64,000 nt of DNA from Dryocosmus kuriphilus (lineage: Eukaryota; Arthropoda; Insecta; Hymenoptera; Cynipidae), in NCBI GenBank assembly GCA_038277395.1, contig CM076189.1, forward strand, positions 241,097,054 through 241,161,053, written 5' to 3'. Both the position numbers and the translations under genes were made by a program. Each line of letters starts with the position of its first letter. Within the stretch, counting starts at the first letter, position 1. Shown piece by piece: positions 12,476 to 25,330 of the stretch. The notes under the pieces are model-generated. The model was not told the DNA's origin, made no database searches, and was given only the letters and a program-made list of their open reading frames with translations.

Positions 12476-15400
12476 CTGGTGCCCGGAGTTTTTGTCGATT
12501 TTGACCAACGCGCGGGCACTTTTTTACCAATATTATAGTTTGCGATGGTATCTCTGGACTATATGTTGAAAAATATAAACATTAAAAGAGGTACTTTTTT
12601 TTTTGATTTTGTATGTAATTAGACCGTCTACGTTCATGGAAGCGCTGGTGCCCGGAGTTTTTGTCGATTTTGACCAACGCGCGGGCACTTTTTTACCAAT
12701 ATTATAGTTTGCGATGGTATCTCTGGACTATGTATGTTGAAAAATATAAACATTAAAAGAGGTACTTTTTTTTTGATTTTGTATGTAATTAGACCGTCTA
12801 CGTTCATGGAAGCGCTGGTGCCCGGAGTTTTTGTCGATTTTGACCAACGCGCGGGCACTTTTTTACCAATATTATAGTTTGCGATGGTATCTCTGGACTA
12901 TATGTTGAAAAATATAAACATTAAAAGAGGTACTTTTTTTTTGATTTTGTATGTAATTAGACCGTCTACGTTCATGGAAGCGCTGGTGCCGGAGATTTTG
13001 TCGATTTTGACCAACGCGCGGGCACTTTTTTACCAATATTATAGTTTGCGATGGTATCTCTGGACTATATGTTGAAAAATATAAACATTAAAAGAGGTAC
13101 ACTTTTTTTTGATTTTGTATGTAATTAGACCGTCTACGTTCATGGAAGCGCTGGTGCCCGGAGTTTTTGTCGATTTTGACCAACGCGCGGGCACTTTTTT
13201 ACCAATATTAGTTTTTGCGATGGTATCTCTGGACTATATGTTGAAAAATATAAACATTAAAAGAGGTACTTTTTTTTTGATTTTGTATGTAATTAGACCG
13301 TCTAGGTTCATGGAAGCGCTGGTGCCCGGTTTTTTTTTGTCGATTTTGACCAACGCGCGGGCACTTTTTTACCAATATTATAGTTTGCGATGGTATCTCT
13401 GGACTATATGTTGAAAAAAAATATAAACATTAAAAGAGGTACACTTTTTTGATTTTGTATGTAATTAGACCGTCTACGTTCATGGAAGCGCTGGTGCCCG
13501 GAGTTTTTGTCGATTTTGACCAACGCGCGGGCACTTTTTTACCAATATTATAGTTTGCGATGGTATCTCTGGACTATATGTTGAAAAAATATAAACATTA
13601 AAAGAGGTACTTTTTTTTTGATTTTGTATGTAATTAGACCGTCTAGGTTCATGGAAGCGCTGGTGCCCGGAGTTTTTGTCGATTTTGACCAACGCGCGGG
13701 CTTTTTTTTACCAATATTATAGTTTGCGATGGTATCTCTGGACTATATGTTGAAAAAATATAAACATTAAAGAGGTACACTTTTTTTTTGATTTTGTATG
13801 TAATTAGACCGTCTACGTTCATGGAAGCGCTGGTGCCCGGAGTTTTTGTCGATTTTGACCAACGCGCGGGCACTTTTTTACCAATATTATAGTTTGCGAT
13901 GGTATCTCTGGACTATATGTTGAAAAATATAAACATTAAAAGAGGTACACTTTTTTGATTTTGTATGTAATTAGACCGTCTACGTTCATGGAAGCGCTGG
14001 TGCCCGGAGTTTTTGTCGATTTTGACCAACGCGCGGGCACTTTTTTACCAATATTATAGTTTTGCGATGGTATCTCTGGACTATATGTTGAAAAAATATA
14101 AACATTAAAAGAGGTACACTTTTTTGATTTTGTATGTAATTAGACCGTCTAGGTTCATGGAAGCGCTGGTGCCCGGAGATTTTGTCGATTTTGACCAACG
14201 CGCGGGCACTTTTTTTACCATATATTATAGTTTGCGATGGTATCTCTGGACTATATGTGAAAAAAATATAAACATTAAAAGAGGTTTTTTTTTTGATTTT
14301 GTTGTATGTAATTAGACCGTCTACGTTCATGGAAGCGCTGGTGCCCGGAGTTTTTGTCGATTTTGACCAACGCGCGGGCACTTTTTTACCAATATTATAG
14401 TTTGCGATGGTATCTCTGGACTGTATGTTGAAAAAAATATAAACATTAAAAGAGGTACTTTTTTTTTTGATTTTGTATGTAATTAGACCGTCTACGTTCA
14501 TGGAAGCGCTGGTGCCCGGAGTTTTTGTCGATTTTGACCAACGCGCGGGCACTTTTTTACCAATATTATAGTTTGCGATGGTATCTCTGGACTGTATGTT
14601 GAAAAATATAAACATTAAAAGAGGTACTTTTTTTTTTGATTTTGTATGTAATTAGACCGTCTAGGTTCATGGAAGCGCTGGTGCCCGGAGTTTTTGTCGA
14701 TTTTGACCAACGCGCGGGCACTTTTTTACCAATATTATAGTTTGCGATGGTATCTCTGGACTATATGTTGAAAAATATAAACATTAAAAGAGGTACTTTT
14801 TTTTTGATTTTGTATGTAATTAGACCGTCTACGTTCATGGAAGCGCTGGTGCCCGGAGTTTTTGTCGATTTTGACCAACGCGCGGGCACTTTTTTTACCA
14901 ATATTATAGTTTGCGATGGTATCTCTGGACTATATGTTGAAAAATATAAACATTAAAAGAGGTACTTTTTTTTTGATTTTGTATGTAATTAGACCGTCTA
15001 CGTTCATGGAAGCGCTGGTGCCCGGAGTTTTTGTCGATTTTGACCAACGCGCGGGCACTTTTTTACCAATATTATAGTTTGCGATGGTATCTCTGGACTA
15101 TATGTTGAAAAATATAAACATTAAAAGAGGTACACTTTTTTTTTGATTTTGTATGTAATTAGACCGTCTAGGTTCATGGAAGCGCTGGTGTGCCCGGAGT
15201 TTTTGTCGATTTTGACCAACGCGCGGGCACTTTTTTACCAATATTATAACTTGCGATGGTATCTCTGGACTATTATGTTGAAAAATATAAACATTAAAAG
15301 AGGTACACTTTTTTTTGATTTTGTATGTAATTAGACCGTCTAGGTTCATGGAAGCGCTGGTGCCCGGAGAGTTTTTGTCGATTTTGACCAACGCGCGGGC

Positions 15401-18400
15401 ACTTTTTTTTTACCAATATTATAGTTTGCGATGGTATCTCTGGACTATATGTTGAAAAATATAAACATTAAAAGAGGTACACTTTTTTGATTTTGTATGT
15501 AATTAGACCGTCTAGGTTCATGGAAGCGCTGGTGCCCGGAGATTTTTTTGTCGATTTTGACCAACGCGCGGGCACTTTTTTACCAATATTATAGTTTGCG
15601 ATGGTATCTCTGGACTATATGTTGAAAAATATAAACATTAAAAGAGGTACACTTTTTTTTTTGATTTTGTATGTAATTAGACCGCTACGTTCATGGAAGC
15701 GCTGGTGCCCGGAGTTTTTGTCGATTTTGACCAACGCGCGGGCACTTTTTTACCAATATTATAGTTTGCGATGGTATCTCTGGACTATATGTGAAAAAAA
15801 ATATAAACATTAAAAGAGTACTTTTTTTTTTTGATTTTGTATGTAATTAGACCGTCTCTTACGTTCATGGAAGCGCTGGTGCCCGGAGTTTTTGTCGATT
15901 TTGACCAACGCGCGGGCACTTTTTTACCAATATTATAGTTTGCGATGGTATCTCTGGACTATATGTTGAAAAATATAAACATTAAAAGAGGTACTTTTTT
16001 TTTGATTTTGTATGTAATTAGACCGACCGTCTACGTTCATGGAAGCGCTGGCCCGGAGTTTTTGTCGATTTTGACCAACGCGCGGGCACTTTTTTACCAA
16101 TATTATAGTTTGCGATGGTATCTCTGGACTATATGTTGAAAAAATATAAACATTAAAAGAGGTACATTTTTTTTGATTTTGTATGTAATTAGACCGTCTA
16201 CGTTCATGGAAGCGCTGGTGCCCGGAGTTTTTGTCGATTTTGACCAACGCGCGGGCACTTTTTTACCAATATTATAGTTTGCGATGGTATCTCTGGACTA
16301 TATGTTGAAAAAAATATAAACATTAAAAGAGGTACTTTTTTTTTTTGATTTTGTATGTAATTAGACCGTCTACGTTCATGGAAGCGCTGGTGCCCGGAGT
16401 TTTTGTCGATTTTGACCAACGCGCGGGCACTTTTTTACCAATATTATAGTTTGCGATGGTATCTCTGGACTATATGTTGAAAAATATAAACATTAAAAGA
16501 GGTACTTTTTTTTTTTGATTTTGTATGTAATTAGACCGTCTACGTTCATGGAAGCGCTGGTGCCCGGAGTTTTTGTCGATTTTGACCAACGCGCGGGCAC
16601 TTTTTTACCAATATTATAGTTTGCGATGGTATCTCTGGACTATATGTTGAAAAATATAAACATTAAAAGAGGTACTTTTTTTTTTGATTTTGTATGTAAT
16701 TAGACCGTCTACGTTCATGGAAGCGCTGGTGCCCGGAGTTTTTGTCGATTTTGACCAACGCGCGGGCACTTTTTTACCAATATTATAGTTTGCGATGGTA
16801 TCTCTGGACTATATTTGTTGAAAAATATAAACATTAAAAGAGGTACTTTTTTTTGATTTTGTATGTAATTAGACCGTCTAGGTTCATGGAAGCGCTGGTG
16901 CCCGGAGTTTTTTTGTCGATTTTGACCAACGCGCGGGCACTTTTTTACCAATATTATAGTTTGCGATGGTATCTCTGGACTATATGTTGAAAAAAAATAT
17001 AAACATTAAAAGAGGTACTTTTTTTTGATTTTGTATGTAATTAGACCGTCTACGTTCATGGAAGCGCTGGTGCCCGGAGTTTTTGTCGATTTTGACCAAC
17101 GCGCGGGCACTTTTTTACCAATATTATAAGTTTGCGATGGTATCTCTGGACTATATGTTGAAAATATAAACATTAAAAGAGGTACTTTTTTTTTGATTTT
17201 GTATGTAATTAGACCGTCTACGTTCATGGAAGCGCTGGTGCCCGGAGTTTTTTTGTCGATTTTGACCAACGCGCGGGCACTTTTTTACCAATATTATAGT
17301 TTGCGATGGTATCTCTGGACTATATGTTGAAAAAATAAACATTAAAGAGGTACTTTTTTTTTGATTTTGTATGTAATTAGACCGTCTAGGTTCATGGAAG
17401 CGCTGGTGCCCGGAGTTTTTGTCGATTTTGACCAACGCGCGGGCACTTTTTTACCAATATTATAGTTTGCGATGGTATCTCTGGACTATATGTTGAAAAA
17501 TATAAACATTAAAAGAGGTACACTTTTTTGATTTTGTATGTAATTAGACCGTCTACGTTCATGGAAGCGCTGGTGCCCGGAGTTTTTGTCGATTTTGACC
17601 AACGCGCGGGCACTTTTTTACCAATATTATAGTTTGCGATGGTATCTCTGGACTATATGTTGAAAAATATAAACATTAAAAGAGGTACTTTTTTTTTGAT
17701 TTTGTATGTAATTAGACCGTCTAGGTTCATGGAAGCGCTGGTGCCCGGAGTTTTTGTCGATTTTGACCAACGCGCGGGCACTTTTTTACCAATATTATAG
17801 TTTGCGATGGTATCTCTGGACTGTATGTTGTTGAAAAATATATAAACATTAAAAGAGGTACTTTTTTTTGATTTTGTATGTAATTAGACCGTCTACGTTC
17901 ATGGAAGCGCTGGTGCCCGGAGTTTTTTTGTCGATTTTGACCAACGCGCGGGCACTTTTTTTTACCAATATTATAGTTTGCGATGGTATCTCTGGACTAT
18001 ATGTTGAAAAATATAAACATTAAAAGAGGTACACTTTTTTGATTTTGTATGTAATTAGACCGTCTAGGTTCATGGAAGCGCTGGTGCCCGGAGTTTTTGT
18101 CGATTTTGACCAACGCGCGGGCACTTTTTTACCAATATTATAGTTTGCGATGGTATCTCTGGACTATATGTTGAAAAAAATATAAACATTAAAAGAGGTA
18201 CTTTTTTTTTTTGATTTTGTATGTAATTAGACCGTCTAGGTTCATGGAAGCGCTGGTGCCCGGAGTTTTTGTCGATTTTGACCAACGCGCGGGCACTTTT
18301 TTACCAATATTATAGTTTGCGATGGTATCTCTGGACTATATGTTGAAAAATATAAACATTAAAGAGGTACACTTTTTTTGATTTTGTATGTAATTAGACC

Positions 18401-20384
18401 GTCTAGGTTCATGGAAGCGCTGGTGCCCGGAGTTTTTGTCGATTTTGACCAACGCGCGCGGGCACTTTTTTACCAATATTATAGTTTGCGATGGTATCTC
18501 TGGACTATATGTTGAAAAATATAAACATTAAAAGAGGTACACTTTTTTGATTTTGTATGTAATTAGACCGTCTAGGTTCATGGAAGCGCTGGTGCCCGAG
18601 AGTTTTTGTCGATTTTTTTGACCAACGCGCGGGCACTTTTTTACCAATATTATAAGTTTGCGATGGTATCTCTGGACTATATGTTGAAAAATATAAACAT
18701 TAAAAAGAGGTACACTTTTTTTTTGATTTTGTATGTAATTAGACCGTCTAGGTTCATGGAAGCGCTGGTGCCCGGAGTTTTTGTCGATTTTGACCAACGC
18801 GCGGGCACTTTTTTACCAATATTATAAGTTTGCGATGGTATCTCTGGACTATATGTTGAAAAATATAAACATTAAAAGAGGTACACTTTTTTGATTTTGT
18901 ATGTAATTAGACCGTCTACGTTCATGGAAGCGCTGGTGCCCGGAGTTTTTGTCGATTTTGACCAACGCGCGGGCACTTTTTTTTTACCAATATTATAGTT
19001 TGCGATGGTATCTCTGGACTGTATGTTGAAAAATATAAACATTAAAAGAGGTACTTTTTTTTTGATTTTGTATGTAATTAGACCGTCTACGTTCATGGAA
19101 GCGCTGGTGCCCGGAGTTTTTGTGATTTTGACCAACGCGCGGGCACTTTTTTACCAATATTATAACTTGCGATGGTATCTCTGGACTATTGAAAATGTTG
19201 AAAAATATAAACATTAAAAGAGGTACAGCGCTGGTTTTTTTGATTTTGTATGTAATTAGACCGTCTACGTTCATGGAAGCGCTGGTGCCCGGAGTTTTTG
19301 TCGATTTTGACCAACGCGCGGGCACTTTTTTACCAATATTATAGTTTGCGATGGTATCTCTGGACTATATGTTGAAAAATATAAACATTAAAAGAGGTAC
19401 ACTTTTTTTTTGATTTTTGTATGTAATTAGACCGTCTAGGTTCATGGAAGCGCTGGTGCCCGGAGTTTTTGTCGATTTTGACCAACGCGCGGGCACTTTT
19501 TTACCAATATTATAGTTTGCGATGGTATCTCTGGACTATATGTTGAAAAATATAAACATTAAAAGAGGTACTTTTTTTTTGATTTTGTATGTAATTAGAC
19601 CGTCTAGGTTCATGGAAGCGCTGGTGCCCGGAGTTTTTGTCGATTTTGACCAACGCGCGGGCACTTTTTTACCAATATTATAGTTTGCGATGGTATCTCT
19701 GGACTATATGTTGAAAAATATAAACATTAAAAGAGGTACACTTTTTTTGATTTTGTATGTAATTAGACCGTCTAGGTTCATGGAAGCGCTGGTGCCCGGA
19801 GTTTTTGTCGATTTTGACCAACGCGCGGGCACTTTTTTACCAATATTATAGTTTGCGATGGTATCTCTGGACTATATGTTGAAAAAATAAAACATTAAAA
19901 GAGGTACTTTTTTTTTTGATTTTGTATGTAATTAGACCGTCTACGTTCATGGAAGCGCTGGTGCCCGGAGTTTTTGTCGATTTTGACCAACGCGCGGGCA
20001 CTTTTTTTACCAATATTATAGTTTGCGATGGTATCTCTGGACTATATGTTGAAAAATATAAAAATTAAAAAGAGGTACTTTTTTTTTGATTTTGTATGTA
20101 ATTAGACCGTCTAGGTTCATGGAAGCGCTGGTGCCCGGAGTTTTTGTCGATTTTGACCAACGCGCGGGCACTTTTTTACCAATATTATAACTTGCGATGG
20201 TATCTCTGGACTATTTGTTGAAAAATATAAACATTAAAAGAGGTACTTTTTTTTTTGATTTTGTATGTAATTAGACCGTCTAGGTTCATGGAAGCGCTGG
20301 TGCCCGGAGATTTTGTCGATTTTGACCAACGCGCGGGCACTTTTTTTACCAATATTATAACTTGCGATGGTATCTCTGGACTAT

Positions 20385-20430
20385 ATGTTGAAAAATGTAA
20401 ACATTAAATATGTTGAAAAATATAAACATT
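20385..20430 (+). repeat. Partial duplication of the ATGTTG...AACATT segment
   Basis: ATGTTGAAAAATGTAAACAT is followed at once by a second TGTTGAAAAATATAAACATT. One copy of the dyad 3 region is duplicated in tandem about 150 bases before the first N run. Confidence 0.7.
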
Positions 20431-20575
20431 AAAAGAGGTACACTTTTTTTTTGATTTTGTATGTAATTAGACCGTCTACGTTCATGGAAGCGCTGGTGCC
20501 CGAAGTTTTGTCGATTTTGACCAACGCGCGGGCACTTTTTTACCAATATTTTATAGTTTGCGATGGTATCTCTGG

Positions 20576-21075
20576 NNNNNNNNNNNNNNNNNNNNNNNNN
20601 NNNNNNNNNNNNNNNNNNNNNNNNNNNNNNNNNNNNNNNNNNNNNNNNNNNNNNNNNNNNNNNNNNNNNNNNNNNNNNNNNNNNNNNNNNNNNNNNNNNN
20701 NNNNNNNNNNNNNNNNNNNNNNNNNNNNNNNNNNNNNNNNNNNNNNNNNNNNNNNNNNNNNNNNNNNNNNNNNNNNNNNNNNNNNNNNNNNNNNNNNNNN
20801 NNNNNNNNNNNNNNNNNNNNNNNNNNNNNNNNNNNNNNNNNNNNNNNNNNNNNNNNNNNNNNNNNNNNNNNNNNNNNNNNNNNNNNNNNNNNNNNNNNNN
20901 NNNNNNNNNNNNNNNNNNNNNNNNNNNNNNNNNNNNNNNNNNNNNNNNNNNNNNNNNNNNNNNNNNNNNNNNNNNNNNNNNNNNNNNNNNNNNNNNNNNN
21001 NNNNNNNNNNNNNNNNNNNNNNNNNNNNNNNNNNNNNNNNNNNNNNNNNNNNNNNNNNNNNNNNNNNNNNNNNNN
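20576..21075. other. Assembly gap, 500 N
   Basis: There are exactly 500 N. The left flank stops inside a monomer at CTCTGG (monomer base about 102) and the right flank resumes at about base 125. An in-phase array would need a missing length of 22 plus a multiple of about 167, and 500 does not fit. The run is therefore best read as a fixed-size placeholder of unknown true length. Any reading frame crossing it is meaningless. Confidence 0.98.
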
Positions 21076-21415
21076 CATAAAGAGTACACTTTTGATTTGT
21101 ATTAATTAGACCCGAATCCTATTCTGCATTAGATGAAGCGTCGTGTAGCCCAGAGTTTTTTTGGGCACTTTTTTACCAATATTATAGTTTGCGATGGTAT
21201 CTCTGGACTGTATGTTGAAAAAAATAAACATTAAAAGAGGTACAGTTTTTTGATTTTGTATGTAATTAGACCGTCAACTAGGTTGATGGAAGCGCTGTGC
21301 CCGGAGATTTTGTCGATTTTGACCAACGCGCGGGCACTTTTTTACCAATTTATAGTTTGCGTGGTATCTCCATGGACGCTGGTCATATTTTTTGATTTTG
21401 TATGTAATTAGACCG
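21076..21415 (+). repeat. Degraded monomers right of the first gap
   Basis: The first copy after the N run departs strongly (CATAAAGAGTACACTTTTGA, ATCCTATTCTGCATTAGATG, GCGTCGTGTAGCCCAGAG) and anchors are missing until about 21170. A second irregular stretch lies at 21270-21400 (GTCAACTAGGTTGATGG, GTGGTATCTCCATGGACGC). A low-quality contig end is the simplest explanation. Confidence 0.75.
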
Positions 21416-21446
21416 TCTACGTTCATGGAAGCGCTGGTGCCCGGAG

Positions 21447-21526
21447 TTTTTTGTCGATTTTGACCAACGCGCGGGCACTTTTTTTACTTTTTGTCGATTT
21501 TGACCAACGCGCGGGCACTTTTTTAC
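21447..21526 (+). repeat. Tandem duplication of about 40 bp in the GC-rich block
   Basis: The stretch from TTTTTGTCGATTTTGACC through GCGCGGGCAC and its T run occurs twice in a row, joined by a short TTTTTTTAC. Both junctions lie in T runs, consistent with slippage or misalignment between them. Confidence 0.75.
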
Positions 21527-21621
21527 CAATATTATAACTTGCGATGGTATCTCTGGACTATATTTGAAAAAATATAAACATTAAAAGAGGTACATTTTTT
21601 TGATTTTGTATGTAATTAGAC

Positions 21622-21963
21622 CGTCTACGTTCATGGAAGAGCTGGTGCCCGGAGATTTTTTTGTCGATTTTGACCAACGCGCGGGCACTTTTTTACCAAT
21701 ATTATAGTTTGCGATGGTATCTCTGGACTATATGTTGAAAAATATAAAATTAAAAGAGGTACACTTTTTTTTTTGATTTTGTATGTAATTAGACCGTCTA
21801 GGTTCATGGAAGCGCTGGTGCCCGGAGTTTTTGTCGATTTTGACCAACGCGCGGGCACTTTTTTACCAATATTATAAGTTTGCGATGGTATCTCTGGACT
21901 ATTTGTTGAAAAATATAAACATTAAAGAGGTACACTTTTTTTTGATTTTGTATGTAATTAGAC
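21622..21963 (+). repeat. Two-monomer haplotype shared with 45674-46013
   Basis: The first monomer carries the rare GGAAGAGCTGG (GCGCT changed to GAGCT), ATAAAATT and a ten-T tail. The second has TAGG and CTATTTG. The same set recurs in the same order at 45674-46013, and the monomer before each copy ends GGTACA-T(7). I did not see GGAAGAGCTGG anywhere else. Confidence 0.7.
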
Positions 21964-22130
21964 CGTCTAGGTTCATGGAAGCGCTGGTGCCCGGAGTTTT
22001 TGTCGATTTTGACCAACGCGCGGGCACTTTTTTACCAATATTATAGTTTGCGATGGTATCTCTGGACTATATGTTGAAAAATATAAACATTAAAAGAGGT
22101 ACACTTTTTTGATTTTGTATATAATTAGAC

Positions 22131-22800
22131 CGTCTAGGTTCATGGAAGCGCTGGTGCCCGGAGTTTTTGTCGATTTTGACCAACGCGCGGGCACTTTTTT
22201 ACCAATATTATAGTTTGCGATGGTATCTCTGGACTGTATGTTGAAAAATATAAACATTAAAAGAGGTACATTTTTTTGATTTTGTATGTAATTAGACCGT
22301 CTACGTTCATGGAAGCGCTGGTGCCCGGAGTTTTTGTCGATTTTGACCAACGCGCGGGCACTTTTTTACCAATATTATAGTTTGCGATGGTATCTCTGGA
22401 CTATATGTTGAAAAATATATAAACATTAAAAGAGGTACACTTTTTGATTTTGTATGTAATTAGACCGTCTAGGTTCATGGAAGCGCTGGTGCCCGGAGTT
22501 TTTGTCGATTTTGACCAACGCGCGGGCACTTTTTTACCAATATTATAGTTTGCGATGGTATCTCTGGACTGTATGTTGAAAAATATAAACATTAAAAGAG
22601 GTACATTTTTTTGATTTTGTATGTAATTAGACCGTCTACGTTCATGGAAAGCGCTGGTGCCCGGAGTTTTTGTCGATTTTGACCAACGCGCGGGCACTTT
22701 TTTACCAATATTATAGTTTGCGATGGTATCTCTGGACTATATGTTGAAAAATATAAAATTAAAAGAGGTACACTTTTTTTGATTTTGTATGTAATTAGAC
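22131..22800 (+). repeat. Local duplication of a 335-bp dimer
   Basis: Bases 22131-22465 and 22466-22800 are two copies of one two-monomer unit. The first monomer of each (22131-22297 and 22466-22632) reads as identical, including the linked variants TAGG, CTGTATG and GGTACA-T(7). The second monomers share TACG and CTATATG but differ by small indels (AATATATAAAC in one; GGAAAGCGC and ATAAAATT in the other). This looks like a recent tandem duplication by unequal exchange. Confidence 0.75.
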
Positions 22801-25163
22801 CGTCTACGTTCATGGAAGCGCTGGTGCCCGGAGTTTTTGTCGATTTTGACCAACGCGCGGGCACTTTTTTACCAATATTATAACTTGCGATGGTATCTCT
22901 GGACTATATTGTTGAAAAATATAAACATTAAAAGAGGTACACTTTTTTGATTTTTTGTATGTAATTAGACCGTCTAGGTTCATGGAAGCGCTGGTGCCCG
23001 GAGTTTTTTTTTGTCGATTTTGACCAACGCGCGGGCACTTTTTTACCAATATTATAGTTTGCGATGGTATCTCTGGACTATATGTTGAAAAATATAAACA
23101 TTAAAAGAGGTACACTTTTTTTTGATTTTGTATGTAATTAGACCGTCTACGTTCATGGAAGCGCTGGTGCCCGGAAGTTTTTGTCGATTTTGACCAACGC
23201 GCGGGCACTTTTTTTACCAATATTATAAGTTGCGATGGTATCTCTGGACTATATGTTGAAAAATATAAACATTAAAAAGAGGTACACTTTTTTGATTTTG
23301 TATGTAATTAGACCGTCTACGTTCATGGAAGCGCTGGTGCCCGGAGTTTTTGTCGATTTTGACCAACGCGCGGGCACTTTTTTACCAATATTATAGTTTG
23401 CGATGGTATCTCTGGACTGTATGTTGAAAAATATAAAACATTAAAAGAGGTACACTTTTTTTTGATTTTGTATGTAATTAGACCGTCTACGTTCATGGAA
23501 GCGCTGGTGCCCGGAGTTTTTGTCGATTTTGACCAACGCGCGGGCACTTTTTTACCAATATTATAACTTGCGATGGTATCTCTGGACTATATGTTGAAAA
23601 ATATAAACATTAAAAGAGGTACACTTTTTTTTGATTTTGTATGTAATTAGACCGTCTACGTTCATGGAAGCGCTGGTGCCCGGAGTTTTTTGTCGATTTT
23701 GACCAACGCGCGGGCACTTTTTTACCAATATTATAACTTGCGATGGTATCTCTGGACTATATGTTGAAAAATATAAACATTAAAAGAGGTACACTTTTTT
23801 GATTTTGTATGTAATTAGACCGTCTAGGTTCATGGAAGCGCTGGTGCCCGGAGTTTTTGTCGATTTTGACCAACGCGCGGGCACTTTTTTACCAATATTA
23901 TAGTTTGCGATGGTATCTCTGGACTATATGTTGAAAAATATAAACATTAAAAGAGGTACACTTTTTTGATTTTGTATGTAATTAGACCGTCTACGTTCAT
24001 GGAAGCGCTGGTGCCCGGAGTTTTTGTCGATTTTGACCAACGCGCGGGCACTTTTTTACCAATATTATAGTTGCGATGGTATCTCTGGACTATATGTTGA
24101 AAAATATAAACATTAAAAGAGGTACACTTTTTTTTTTGATTTTGTATGTAATTAGACCGTCTAGTTCATGGAAGCGCTGGTGCCCGGAGTTTTTGTCGAT
24201 TTTGACCAACGCGCGGGCACTTTTTTACCAATATTATAGTTTGCGATGGTATCTCTGGACTATATGTGTTGAAAAATATAAACATTAAAAGAGGTACACT
24301 TTTTTGATTTTGTATGTAATTAGACCGTCTAGTTCATGGAAGCGCTGGTGCCCGGAGTTTTTGTCGATTTTGACCAACGCGCGGGCACTTTTTTACCAAT
24401 ATTATAGTTTGCGATGGTATCTCTGGACTATATGTTGAAAAATATAAACATTAAAAGAGGTACACTTTTTTGATTTTGTATGTAATTAGACCGTCTAGGT
24501 TCATGGAAGCGCTGGTGCCCGGAGTTTTTGTCGATTTTGACCAACGCGCGGGCACTTTTTTACCAATATTATAGTTTGCGATGGTATCTCTGGACTATAT
24601 GTTGAAAAATATAAACATTAAAAGAGGTACACTTTTTGATTTTGTATGTAATTAGACCGTCTACGTTCATGGAAAGCTGGTGCCCGGAGTTTTTTGTCGA
24701 TTTTGACCAACGCGCGGGCACTTTTTTACCAATATTATAGTTTGCGATGGTATCTCTGGACTGTATGTTGAAAAATATAAACATTAAAAGAGGTACACTT
24801 TTTTGATTTTGTATGTAATTAGACCGTCTACGTTCATGGAAGCGCTGGTGCCCGGAGTTTTTGTCGATTTTGACCAACGCGCGGGCACTTTTTTACCAAT
24901 ATTATAGTTTGCGATGGTATCTCTGGACTATATGTTGAAAAATATAAACATTAAAAGAGGTACACTTTTTTTTGATTTTTTGTATGTAATTAGACCGTCT
25001 ACGTTCATGGAAGCGCTGGTGCCCGGAGTTTTTGTCGATTTTGACCAACGCGCGGGCACTTTTTTACCAATATTATAGTTTGCGATGGTATCTCTGGACT
25101 ATATGTTGAAAAATATAAACATTAAAAGAGGTACACTTTTTTTGATTTTGTATGTAATTAGAC

Positions 25164-25330
25164 CGTCTACGTTCATGGAAGCGCTGGTGCCCGGAGTTTT
25201 TGTCGATTTTGACCAACGCGCGGGCACTTTTTTACCAATATTATAGTTTGCGATGGTATCTCTGGACTATATGTTGAAAAATATAAACATTAAAAGAGGT
25301 ACACTTTTTTGATTTTGTATGTAATTAGAC
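25164..25330 (+). repeat. Reference monomer, modal 167-bp form
   Basis: This copy opens a run of four exactly 167-bp monomers (25164, 25331, 25498 and 25665 to 25831) and serves as the reference. By my hand count it has 63 G+C in 167 (38%). Bases 1-60 of the monomer are about 57% GC and carry most CpGs. Bases 61-167 are about 27% GC with T runs at 65-70 and 142-147 and an A run at 114-118. The start at CGTCTACG is arbitrary; a tandem array has no natural first base. The copies at 25331, 25498 and 25665 differ only at the common polymorphic positions (CTGTATG, TAGG for TACG, AACTT for AGTTT). Confidence 0.93.

Larger units (their letters stand above)
1..20575 (+). repeat. Array block I: mixed TACG/TAGG starts, long-T tails
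   Basis: In this block TCTACGTTC and TCTAGGTTC starts are both common, and many monomers end GGTAC followed directly by 8-11 T, without the extra AC. Some lose the TAC altogether and read GAGG-T(9-12), for example near 3541, 3880, 6273, 7806, 9526 and 14285. Nearly all copies have TATAGTTTGCG. The TATAACTTGCG form that typifies the next block appears only from about 15.25 kb (15249, 19164, 20189, 20359), so the right end already resembles block II. The block is cut by the first N run. Confidence 0.85.

Noticed and set aside
13986..14615. 209-codon minus-strand open frame
   Set aside because: This is the same satellite translation as elsewhere; its length depends only on local indels in the homopolymers.
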